A DNA stretch of 16,283 bases from positions 11,886 through 28,168 of the forward strand of contig NW_019091854.1 of assembly GCF_001949145.1 (NCBI RefSeq), read 5' to 3'. Positions 9,801 to 14,836 of the stretch are shown one piece after another. This stretch comes from Acanthaster planci (Eukaryota > Echinodermata > Asteroidea > Valvatida > Acanthasteridae). Under the pieces are notes generated by a model that had not been told where the DNA came from, did not search any database, and saw only the letters and a program-made list of their open reading frames with translations. Numbering within the stretch: position 1 is the stretch's first letter; each line of letters opens with the position of its first letter. The translations under genes were made by a program, and so were the position numbers.

Positions 9801-12800
9801 GGCAGATGACGTAGGCGTCTGTTAGGTCAAAATGATCATCACAGACGGTTCCCCAGGCACCGTTAGCATATACCTCAACACGTCCAATCGTCATGCTTGA
9901 ACCGTCGGCTAAACGAACTTAAACATATTCAGAAAATGCTGGCGATGGTTAAGCCAACTGAGTGCACGTGAGTGCAATGATAAGAATAGCATGAAGACAC
10001 GGATGGAATGTACCAGTCAAGGGGGAAGTTGATCTTCATATATTTCATTATGAAAACGTAAAACACACATCATTGTTATTCTGATCAATATCTGAAAAGA
10101 ACATTCTTGTACAGACGTATTTCAAGCACTGTACCTTCGTACAATGCCCAAAGTGCTACTACGCGCCAACTATAGCATCTGTCCCAACTGGACAGTTCCA
10201 ACTATAGTACTATAGTGCTATAGTCAGGACGTTCGAATTACGGCACAAATGTCCAGTGTGTACATGTACCATGTACATGTATATCACGTATGTTTCACCC
10301 CATTCAACGTGTGGAAATTAACGACTTCGACCGTGCGCGCCGGTTACTTCACCGGACCCTCGTGAACCACCCAGAAATGTCCTTAGCAACTTTCCAATTC
10401 TCTGTTGAGCCTTCTCGTTTTGAAGACTTCGTTTGCACAAAGTTAACAAATGATCACATTGGAACTCTTTGTATGTGAGGTAGAAGGCTTAAACCGAATA
10501 AAACACTACAGAATCATGAAAAGAAATGCTACATAAATGTGACATTTAGCCTCAAAGCGGTTGCCAAAATGATAAATTATTTCCATTTTCAATCGATCAC
10601 TCGGTCTTTTTTTATCACTAAATTTCTCAATTCTAGAAGTTTCCCCCAACAGTGAGACACTGCATACGACAGGCCACAATACAATCAGTTCTATGTAGCT
10701 AGTTTTTTTGTTCGACTTTCATGAATTGTATTCGATACTTCCGCACAGCGCGATCTATACGTATTTTACATGCACAAAATCGATCCCACGGAAGCGTATA
10801 AGTACGGAAGCGTATAAGGGCCATCAACTACGAAGTACAATTAGGGTAAAAAAATGGAACATGTTTTTGTTAAATTGAATGCATTTTAGTTTTAAATTTA
10901 ATGTGTTTTTAGCAAATGTCATTTTCTAAAAGCTCGATCTCATATCTTTTTTTAGATTCCTAATCGAGTGACCTAATGCCACGTAATCTTTAGAATTGAA
11001 TTAATTTGTAAACTTTGACATTCTTTAAAAATATTTTAAAAAATTATGTAAACATTTTGTCGAAATTTTGAAATAATTTACAAGGTAACGGCTTATCTAT
11101 TTACAGAAACCTCACTTTACCCGAATTAAGAAATCATTTGAATTGAGAAATTATCTGATCTGAGAATGCATCCGAGATGAGAAAGCATCCAAAGCCGCGT
11201 ATTAAAAGTATTCGATCTTTTAAACGATATTCTGCAAAAGCCATATAGTGCTTCAAGTATATTTTTGGAAAAGGTGAAGCATATTTTTCCAAGATTATTC
11301 TAACGAAGTTTTCACAACATTTTTTCTAAATTACAAAGTTTTTAAAAATGACATTCGCTTTAAAACACGTTCAATAAAAAAATGGTTTTCCAAAAGATGT
11401 TCCAGTCTTTTCGACCCTAGTTCTGCTTCGTGGGGAGTACTCCGACCGTTATAACCCGGACATTTCACAAAATTCTTGGACAGACGTGGCCGGAAATCCC
11501 CGAATATTACCGATGCAATCCGAATGGTCTTTTTCTTCTCCCTTTACTCATTTGGCTACCAATTTTATTTATTTTAATCTTTGTAACAATTTTTACAATT
11601 TTTGCAATTTTGAGGACCATTAATGGAAAAGTGTTGACGTTAAACTGAACGGACAGGATAAGTTCGGAATAGTTGGACTATTCCCGGAAATTTGGGGGAG
11701 TGTTGTCACGTGGACATTGGGTGATACAGGACCCTTGATTAGAAAAGTAGTCAGAATAAATGGGTCTTGTATTTAGCCGAGTGTTAATGTGCAGCAAGTT
11801 AAGCTATTTAAGCTAACTCGCCGCGGTGAGATAATAACTCGCCCCGGCGAGATAGTAAATGGCTGCGGCGAGATAGTATCTCGAAAATTTTTTTTGCAAG
11901 TGGCCCTTATACGCTTCCGTACGATCCAGCTACGCACCGTGCACAGTACACTAGGACTGCACCCTGTGTTGCTCGCGTACCGCGGCGTACATGTGCATGT
12001 ACATGTATTATGTACATGTACATGCACATAGAAATACTCAACGGAGCCGGTGTACATATTCATGTGATTCATGCGTGTATAGTACATGTAAAAGTGGGGA
12101 TATGTATCGTGATTTTCAACATTTTCCTGGCATTGTTATGGTGACAAATAGACCTCGGTTTCAATAATAAACTTCACGTTAACTCACTGTACATTTGACT
12201 TCGTCTTTCGTTCCCGAGTCACTAAATTCTTATGCTCGCAAGGCCGTACTGCGGTGTATTTAATGATGAACGGAATCGGTGCTGAGTTAGGTCGATACGC
12301 AAACGCGTATCGAAGACAAAACAAAAAATATTGCGCAAAACTGTAAGCTAATGCAACACTTTCACACCTTTCTCTACCACAGCCCACTTTTGAAAATTTC
12401 TGGAAAACTTCGGATTCTTTGTTTTGAGCCTTCAAAAATCGCATCAGAACGTAAACAAACTACTGCTTACGAAAAGAGCTGTCCACAAAATCATGTTTTG
12501 ACCACTCTGATACTATTTCTCAATTTTATTTTCACAAAACACGTTAGAAAAAGGCCTTATCTTACCAGGAAAATATTTTGGACAGGAATTGTTATTTCCA
12601 TAAAGTGAAAATAAATGTAAATTTCATGAAATGAAGCAGCTGTTTGCCTGTTGCGAATTCCCATGGCCCTTAGTACGCATGCAAATGACCCTAAAAACGG
12701 GACATGCGCAGTTAATAATTTCCCTCTGAAACATTCGTGATATATGCAACGTACAGCATGAGCCGAAGTCATTTTGTTTACATTAACCACTTGCGCATGC

Positions 12801-14836
12801 AGAAGTATTTATTTATGACACAGAGGTGCCATACTTTAAAGGGATTATGCCAGGCTTGAGCTTCATGAGCTTGAAGAAGCTTGAGAAATTTTAGATAGAA
12901 ATTTGCCAACAATAGTTGGGCCGGCCCAACTGCAGCACTAAAGATGGGACAGTCCTATTTATAGTTGGGACAGATGCTTTAGTTGGGACTTAACACGGAC
13001 AAATAGTTTACCGATAATTGATATGATAAGGGGAATTCCTTATTTGTAATATAAGACATAATAAAGAATAGTTGCATGTATGTTTAATCAGTACTTTACA
13101 AACATCTTTTGCCAGGGGTTCAAACCGATAAATCGCTTCGGGTTGAGGTGTTTTCGTAATGTGTTGTTAGGAAGTTGGGAATTTACAATCACTTGGCAAA
13201 TTAAATTTTATCAAATTAGCCGAAAATGTCAGAATAACAATACTTGTATCGCCATTCTCATTTGCTAATTTATTATCATTGGCCACTCCCTGGGCCATAG
13301 ACAATTCTTCTTATTAAGGCAGTGAGTGTATAGGATTTGCATGCACTGCAATTTGTTAAAACTTGCTAATTTGGGGGGGGGGTTGATTTACATTGCGAAC
13401 AGTATCATTTTAAGGACCTGTTTCATTTTTTGAGTCTATTGCTTTGAGGAAAATTCGAGAAAACGCTGCTAATTTAAACACTGAAAGCCCAGCTCGTGTG
13501 ATTTGTCTCGTAAAAATCCATGGGCCACAGGACGTTCCTGAGTGCCATGGACAGTGCAAAACGAGGTTGATCTGCAGACTAATCATGGCCCTCAACAATG
13601 CATTTTTCCCTTTGGTCTTGCGCAGTAATAGTGGCCGACCGTTGACAATTTTACCTCCTCGTTCTTTTTTTCTTTCTTCAACAATGCAAAGCTCAGAATT
13701 TGTCAAATGAACATCATGTAATAGTGCAGTGAACTGCAGGTACCATACTGCGCCACCAAAACGCACATGTACAGTACATGTACATGTATACAAGCACGAT
13801 CGACCGTACTGTTTACTCTTCATACGTAGCCTTGTACTTCGGTGAAAAACCGTTCCCACAACGTCAGTGCCCATTATAAACACTTTGTAGACCAACAGAT
13901 GTGGCAACTCTCCTTGCATTTTATGCATAAGAGTTACTGTAATAGGAAAAACAGAAAGTGAAATGTCTGGAAATTGGAAATATTGTTCGAGAAACCCAGG
14001 CATCGCTATAGCTCCGAAGGAGCGGCCATGATCAATTCGGACCATACCATTATCATAGGGGGTGATATTAATATCATAATCATAACCAACAGCCTAAAAA
14101 TTGCCTCATAACCTGAAGTAAACTTCTGAAGTTTCATAACGAAACTTTGATTTCGAACCAGTCAAAATTTTTTAGGCTGTTGGTTATGATTATAATGCTT
14201 TTAATAGGTAAAAATGAGTTTAGGCCTACCGAAGGCGCGTTGGCAGTTTGTATATTACCTGTTAATATAGACTCTTCCAACAACTCAGTGCTACATCATG
14301 GTCGCAGTATTTGAAAGAATCGTATTTTCCAAAGATTGTCCCTCCGGACAAAATAAATTACCCTTTTCTTGAAAATGTAAAGATTTCCTGGTAGTAAGAT
14401 TTCGAAGATTGTCTGACACTATTTTATTTACTTTACACTAAGAAATTTCAAGATAATTCGAGAGTCCCGTTTTTGAGGTCTTGCAAATCCTAAACACTGT
14501 CTTTAAAATATATTCATTTACCTCTTGCAGTGCATTCAATCACTACATCTTCGTCAAGTGCACAGGTATGTATCCCTGTCATGTTACGCTGACAACTTTC
14601 AAGATCATTTTCAAGACCAGAGCACATGACATCGTATCGGTGGATCTTCTGCGTTTCATTACCAGGAGACCTGCCTCTGGTAACCATGGTAGCATTGGGG
14701 AAGCCCATCTCTCGGCAAGCTACCGTAGCTTCCTTTAGTCCCCATGAGTTGCCGCAAACCATGCCCCATTTTCCCTCAAGGAAGACTTCGAGCCGGCCTC
14801 TATTTACATTACTGCCGCCAACAAGACGAACGTTGG
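542..14836 (-). CDS. SRCR-Sushi-EGF-Sushi single-pass receptor with a tyrosine-motif tail (11 exons, 5' partial)
   Basis: Join on the minus strand: 14522-14836, 9615-9917, 7694-8008, 4104-4406, 2920-3231, 2312-2605, 1910-2098, 1677-1784, 1336-1539, 1134-1224, 542-857. Every internal boundary is GT-AG and the frame holds throughout, giving about 916 residues. Order: six group-A SRCR domains (six cysteines each), Sushi, EGF, Sushi, one transmembrane helix, and a tail of about 108 residues. It should be a type I plasma-membrane protein with its ectodomain outside the cell. SRCR domains in animals bind proteins, glycans and microbial surfaces, so a recognition or adhesion role is likely but inferred. 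SRCR plus Sushi transmembrane proteins are known from sponges, so the combination is ancient. No signal peptide is visible; the 5' end is missing. It could equally be a cell-adhesion rather than an immune receptor. Confidence 0.9.
858..1133 (-). other. Intron between the transmembrane and tail exons
   Basis: A 276-nt intron, the only phase-2 one in the visible gene. The donor is AG then GTAAAA and the acceptor is TAAAG. No other feature was seen. Confidence 0.8.
1134..1224 (-). CDS. Transmembrane exon
   Basis: This 91-nt exon begins in phase 1 after the acceptor CTATAG and ends in phase 2 before GTAAAA. It encodes a short basic entry (GKKG) and then about 24 hydrophobic residues running from IPLVAIAS to VVVLACIIL. 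The helix is followed by a basic stop-transfer cluster, RKRWK, completed in the next exon. The orientation, with a cysteine-rich ectodomain before and basic residues after, fits a type I single-pass protein. The small residues AIASAAS on the outer half could allow helix packing. A cysteine near the inner leaflet is a possible palmitoylation site. Confidence 0.88.
1336..1539 (-). CDS. Membrane-proximal Sushi/CCP domain exon
   Basis: This 204-nt phase 1-1 exon (68 codons) has acceptor ACTAG and donor GTAAAC. The four Sushi cysteines are in order: HCVLAL near the start, [15 protein letters not shown] and PLC near the end. The signature tryptophan is in the VWSGQQPLC segment, the usual W before the last cysteine. 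The hydrophobic GDSVEYDC strand matches the first half of the partner Sushi exon (1910-2098), so the two are probably duplicates flanking the EGF exon. It ends with a short hydrophilic linker (RDENHAI) leading into the membrane helix. Sushi domains usually act as rigid spacers or protein-binding modules. Confidence 0.9.
1677..1784 (-). CDS. EGF-like domain exon
   Basis: A 108-nt phase 1-1 exon (36 codons) with acceptor TTAAG and donor GTAAGA. It has six cysteines in the EGF order: DVC, RPC, GNC, FTCQC, and PAC at the end. [15 protein letters not shown] and the final cysteine are the hallmarks. There is no complete calcium-binding signature: it starts DVC, without the D-x-[DN]-E-C pattern, and lacks the hydroxylation Asn context. 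An N-C-S sequon is present in the GGNCSS segment. It is too short to stand out as a long open frame, but the cysteine spacing and both splice sites make it secure. It sits between two Sushi exons and forms the stalk with them. Confidence 0.88.
1910..2098 (-). CDS. Membrane-distal Sushi/CCP domain exon
   Basis: A 189-nt phase 1-1 exon (63 codons) with acceptor AACAG and donor GTAGTG. The four cysteines are [21 protein letters not shown] and AVC near the end, with tryptophan in TWSGQPAVC. It closely resembles the Sushi exon at 1336-1539: shared features are QxAVxxPGDSVEYxC, the GY-L turn, and a W-S-G-Q-x-x-x-C ending. It directly follows the last SRCR exon with only a 213-nt intron. The role is presumably structural or ligand binding in the stalk. 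Confidence 0.9.
2312..2605 (-). CDS. SRCR domain 6 (type C), group A
   Basis: A 294-nt phase 1-1 exon (98 codons), acceptor TTACAG, donor GTGAGG. It opens VRLVDK and has the [11 protein letters not shown] strand. The six cysteines are [34 protein letters not shown] and VRC. No cysteine follows ELGF and none is in the N-terminal segment, so it is a group-A domain. The acidic pair after the first cysteine (CDD) and the acidic EE before the last cysteine are both present; in other SRCR domains these positions can bind a divalent cation. It differs from both the A and B modules, although it shares the CDD feature with B. It is the SRCR domain nearest the stalk. Confidence 0.92.
2606..2919 (-). 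other. Intron between SRCR exons 5 and 6
   Basis: A 314-nt intron with donor GTAACT and acceptor TTACAG. Nothing else was recognised in it. Confidence 0.8.
2920..3231 (-). CDS. SRCR domain 5 (type A3), group A
   Basis: A 312-nt phase 1-1 exon (104 codons), acceptor TTTTAG, donor GTAACT. It begins [19 protein letters not shown]. The six cysteines are TVCGNSW, VACRQM, FVCTGVE, ELCQR, NNCSYSE and IVC. The residues after the first cysteine are GNS instead of the usual DD, and the segment before the last cysteine lacks the normal H-x-E-D-A-G pattern, so the cation site is probably lost. The FPNA segment and HxHKFxCTGVEN core place it with the exons at 7694 and 14522. It is one codon shorter than those and more diverged. 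Sequons N-R-S and N-C-S are visible. Confidence 0.92.
3232..4103 (-). other. Intron between SRCR exons 4 and 5
   Basis: An 872-nt A+T-rich intron with donor GTGAGT and acceptor TTTTAG. I found no additional exon with cysteine spacing, no long frame and no clear repeat. A single ACATGTAT-type palindrome lies near 3560. Confidence 0.75.
4104..4406 (-). CDS. SRCR domain 4 (type B2), group A
   Basis: A 303-nt phase 1-1 exon (101 codons), acceptor TTAAG, donor GTGAGT directly after the last cysteine codon. It begins VRLANGSS and has [17 protein letters not shown]. The six cysteines are [32 protein letters not shown] and VQC. It has the classic LEDAGVQC ending, so both acidic clusters of a cation site are kept. 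By hand comparison it is about 76% identical (24 differences in 101) to the exon at 9615-9917 and has exactly the same length. An N-G-S sequon lies near its start. It is the first SRCR exon downstream of the retroelement-bearing intron. Confidence 0.94.
4407..4749 (-). other. Intron segment downstream of the retroelement
   Basis: This stretch holds the acceptor of SRCR exon 4 and the 3' flank of the retroelement. It has no coding frame. I looked for a poly-A run or short tandem repeat that would mark the exact retroelement end on the minus strand and did not see a clear one. Confidence 0.5.
4750..5442 (-). pseudogene. C-terminal part of retrotransposon protein with C2H2 zinc finger
   Basis: This 230-codon stretch is the longest undamaged piece of the element. 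It contains the conserved region after the thumb (key motifs [43 protein letters not shown] and [15 protein letters not shown]), then a basic linker (QAKKERRKQ). A classical zinc finger CX2CX12HX3H follows at 4858-4920 (CRIC, then HMKSH). In complete elements this end is thought to bind the RNA or the target DNA. A frame break near 5400 separates it from the preceding domain, whose matching residues (ending CVLSTLPY) continue in another frame, so the first residues of this open stretch are not a real start. Confidence 0.8.
5757..6538 (-). pseudogene. Broken reverse transcriptase core of the retrotransposon
   Basis: One frame (6299-6538) has [15 protein letters not shown] and NHRGISLL, the RT finger motifs. 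After a frameshift, 5863-6342 carries motif A ([14 protein letters not shown], with the first catalytic Asp codon at 6124-6126) and motif B ([14 protein letters not shown], where the usual QG after K is replaced by ES). After another frame change the region of motif C at 5759-5770 reads F-K-G-D, so one of the paired catalytic aspartates is missing. A stop (5747-5749) follows a few codons later. Motif D-like [16 protein letters not shown] lies further on at about 5650. The enzyme cannot be functional. Confidence 0.85.
6906..7693 (-). other. Intron segment upstream of the retroelement
   Basis: The donor side of the intron after SRCR exon 3 (donor GTAAAT). Open frames of 70 to 93 codons occur here on both strands, but none shows a domain, a plausible splice context or a biased composition. 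I see nothing else supportable. Confidence 0.6.
7694..8008 (-). CDS. SRCR domain 3 (type A2), group A
   Basis: A 315-nt phase 1-1 exon (105 codons), acceptor CCAAG, donor GTAAAT. It opens [20 protein letters not shown]. The six cysteines are [36 protein letters not shown] and IVC. GHS replaces the DD pair after the first cysteine. It has the same length as the exon at 14522-14836 and is about 65% identical to it by hand comparison (37 differences in 105), sharing [15 protein letters not shown] and QxIHRY. An N-A-T sequon lies in the FPNATM segment. Confidence 0.94.
8009..9614 (-). other. Intron between SRCR exons 2 and 3
   Basis: A 1,606-nt intron with donor GTATGT and acceptor CCAAG. I found no further exon. 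Minus-strand frames at 8247-8477, 9059-9277 and 9255-9455 and a plus-strand frame at 8551-8787 have no recognisable domain. It contains an A/G-rich stretch near 8825-8853 and a T/G-rich run at 9021-9054. Confidence 0.7.
9021..9054 (-). repeat. Low-complexity A/C-rich run, possible retroposon tail
   Basis: On the minus strand this reads as repeated AAAAC-type units and A runs, immediately after a GC-richer stretch with a small hairpin (GCCTGGGCAAGCCAGGC, 9071-9087). This resembles the A-rich 3' tail of a SINE or other retroposed copy lying in about 9055-9280. I cannot define the 5' end or an internal Pol III promoter, so simple low complexity is equally possible. Confidence 0.3.
9615..9917 (-). 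CDS. SRCR domain 2 (type B1), group A
   Basis: A 303-nt phase 1-1 exon (101 codons), acceptor TTAAG (weak pyrimidine tract), donor GTATGT after the last cysteine codon. It begins VRLADGSS and has [17 protein letters not shown]. The six cysteines are [32 protein letters not shown] and VQC. It ends REDAGVQC and keeps the full set of acidic residues associated with a divalent-cation site. It pairs with the exon at 4104-4406 in length and sequence. The plus-strand bases just beyond the acceptor (AACGAACTTAA) are shared with that exon, but the intron beyond is not similar, so the duplication is not recent. Confidence 0.94.
10166..10189 (+). repeat. Left arm of outer inverted repeat (24 bp)
   Basis: This 24-base arm matches the reverse complement of 12963-12986 at 23 of 24 positions. 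The shared core, ATCTGTCCCAACT, is GC-richer than its surroundings. The arms are about 2.8 kb apart and point inward, as terminal inverted repeats of a DNA transposon would. No transposase and no clear target-site duplication were found. Confidence 0.7.
10290..10478 (+). CDS. Unexplained plus-strand open frame (62 codons), possible first coding exon
   Basis: ATG at 10290 opens a frame to TGA at 10476-10478 with a protein-like composition rich in charged residues (key residues [13 protein letters not shown] and [11 protein letters not shown]). It is GC-richer than the surrounding intron. A donor-like GTATGT occurs just before the stop (after ACTCTTT, about 10470), so it could be a coding exon ending there. 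I do not recognise the family and found no matching downstream plus-strand exon. It lies antisense within the large receptor intron and between the outer inverted repeats, so it could also be a transposon remnant or chance. Confidence 0.25.
   Translation: MFHPIQRVEINDFDRARRLLHRTLVNHPEMSLATFQFSVEPSRFEDFVCTKLTNDHIGTLCM
10802..10823 (+). repeat. Left arm of inner inverted repeat (22 bp, perfect)
   Basis: The 22 bases are the exact reverse complement of 11901-11922. Its core ACGGAAGCGTATAAG is also present just upstream as a direct repeat (about 10788-10801), so the left arm is partly duplicated in tandem. The arms are 1,077 nt apart and nested inside the outer pair. Confidence 0.8.
11816..11878 (+). 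repeat. Three 21-bp tandem repeat units
   Basis: Units at 11816-11836, 11837-11857 and 11858-11878 share the core CGGYGAGATARTA. The first two units contain an inverted pair around CTCGCC and GGYGAG, so each can form a small hairpin. The third is more diverged at its left end. The repeat lies just inside the right arm of the inner inverted repeat, as subterminal repeats of DNA transposons often do. It is not coding as far as I can see, although the 21-nt period keeps frame. Confidence 0.75.
11901..11922 (+). repeat. Right arm of inner inverted repeat (22 bp, perfect)
   Basis: The exact reverse complement of 10802-10823. The interval between the arms (about 1.1 kb) is mostly A+T-rich and has no convincing gene. 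One plus-strand frame (11430-11648) encodes a strongly hydrophobic stretch that probably reflects T-rich DNA. Confidence 0.8.
11991..12029 (+). repeat. TACATGTA-type hairpin (17-bp arms, 5-nt loop)
   Basis: Arms 11991-12007 and 12013-12029 are perfect reverse complements, with loop TTATG. The arms are built from alternating TACATG and GCATG blocks. Similar TACATGTA clusters occur at about 10258-10282 and 13765-13790. Such palindromic simple repeats are common in invertebrate genomes. A structural or replication-slippage origin is likely. Confidence 0.8.
12914..12931. repeat. 18-bp perfect palindrome with GTTGGG motifs
   Basis: AGTTGGGCCGGCCCAACT equals its own reverse complement. It lies about 30 nt inside the right outer inverted-repeat arm. 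Further copies of the GTTGGG or TGGGAC motif follow at about 12943, 12963 and 12981, so this end is a cluster of short repeated motifs, consistent with a subterminal region of a mobile element. Confidence 0.75.
12963..12986 (+). repeat. Right arm of outer inverted repeat (24 bp)
   Basis: The reverse complement matches 10166-10189 with one mismatch. Together the arms delimit a 2.8-kb interval (10166-12986) that contains the inner inverted repeat, the tandem repeat and the TACATGTA hairpins. Flanking bases do not show an obvious target-site duplication. Confidence 0.7.
13410..14045 (-). other. Long unexplained minus-strand open frame (about 211 codons)
   Basis: The frame stays open for 636 nt, from about 14045 to a stop at 13410-13412. 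This is long for A+T-rich intronic DNA. It shows no signal peptide, transmembrane array or domain I recognise. It runs straight through a TACATGTA simple repeat (giving a YTCTCTVHV stretch), which argues against an ordinary conserved protein. It is in the sense orientation of the receptor but is not in a plausible exon context. It may be the remains of a repeat family open frame, an RNA gene, or chance. Confidence 0.25.
14076..14193. repeat. Compact foldback with 25-bp perfect arms and 68-nt loop
   Basis: Arm 14076-14100 is the exact reverse complement of 14169-14193. The 68-nt loop itself contains smaller inverted matches (GTTTC and GAAAC about a 5-nt spacer near 14131-14145, and a near-palindrome AACTTCTGAAGTT). 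The size suits a MITE-like foldback element or a small-RNA hairpin precursor. It lies 300 nt downstream of the first SRCR exon, in its intron. Confidence 0.85.
14522..14836 (-). CDS. SRCR domain 1 in window (type A1), group A
   Basis: A 315-nt phase 1-1 exon (105 codons), acceptor TTTCCAG, donor GTAAAT. It opens [20 protein letters not shown]. The six cysteines are [36 protein letters not shown] and IEC. GNS replaces the DD pair, as in the other A exons. Three N-glycosylation sequons are visible (N-A-T, N-E-T, N-M-T). Because it begins in phase 1 after an acceptor, at least one more exon must exist to the right; it is the most N-terminal part of the protein that I can support. Confidence 0.94.

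Larger units (their letters stand above)
9918..14521 (-). other. Large intron between SRCR exons 1 and 2
   Basis: A 4,604-nt intron with donor GTAAAT and acceptor TTAAG. I found no further SRCR, Sushi or EGF exon in it. It holds two nested inverted-repeat pairs, a 21-bp tandem repeat, TACATGTA hairpins, an 18-bp palindrome, a run of about ten G residues near 13373-13382 and a foldback at 14076-14193, each listed separately. Confidence 0.75.

Noticed and set aside
11430-11648. Plus-strand frame with a strongly hydrophobic segment that looks like a transmembrane helix.
   Set aside because: The hydrophobic run comes from T-rich low-complexity DNA; it has no good ATG and no homologous pattern.
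13105-13130. GGTTCAAACC-like stretch resembling a tRNA B box.
   Set aside because: No matching A box, acceptor stem or cloverleaf could be found around it.
13444-13710. Plus-strand 88-codon frame.
   Set aside because: It overlaps the longer minus-strand frame and has no domain or splice context, so it carries no independent support.
14514-14762. Methionine at the start of the MVCGNSW stretch as the true protein start.
   Set aside because: The frame continues upstream through a full SRCR N-terminal half to a good acceptor, and a start there would remove part of the domain and any signal peptide.
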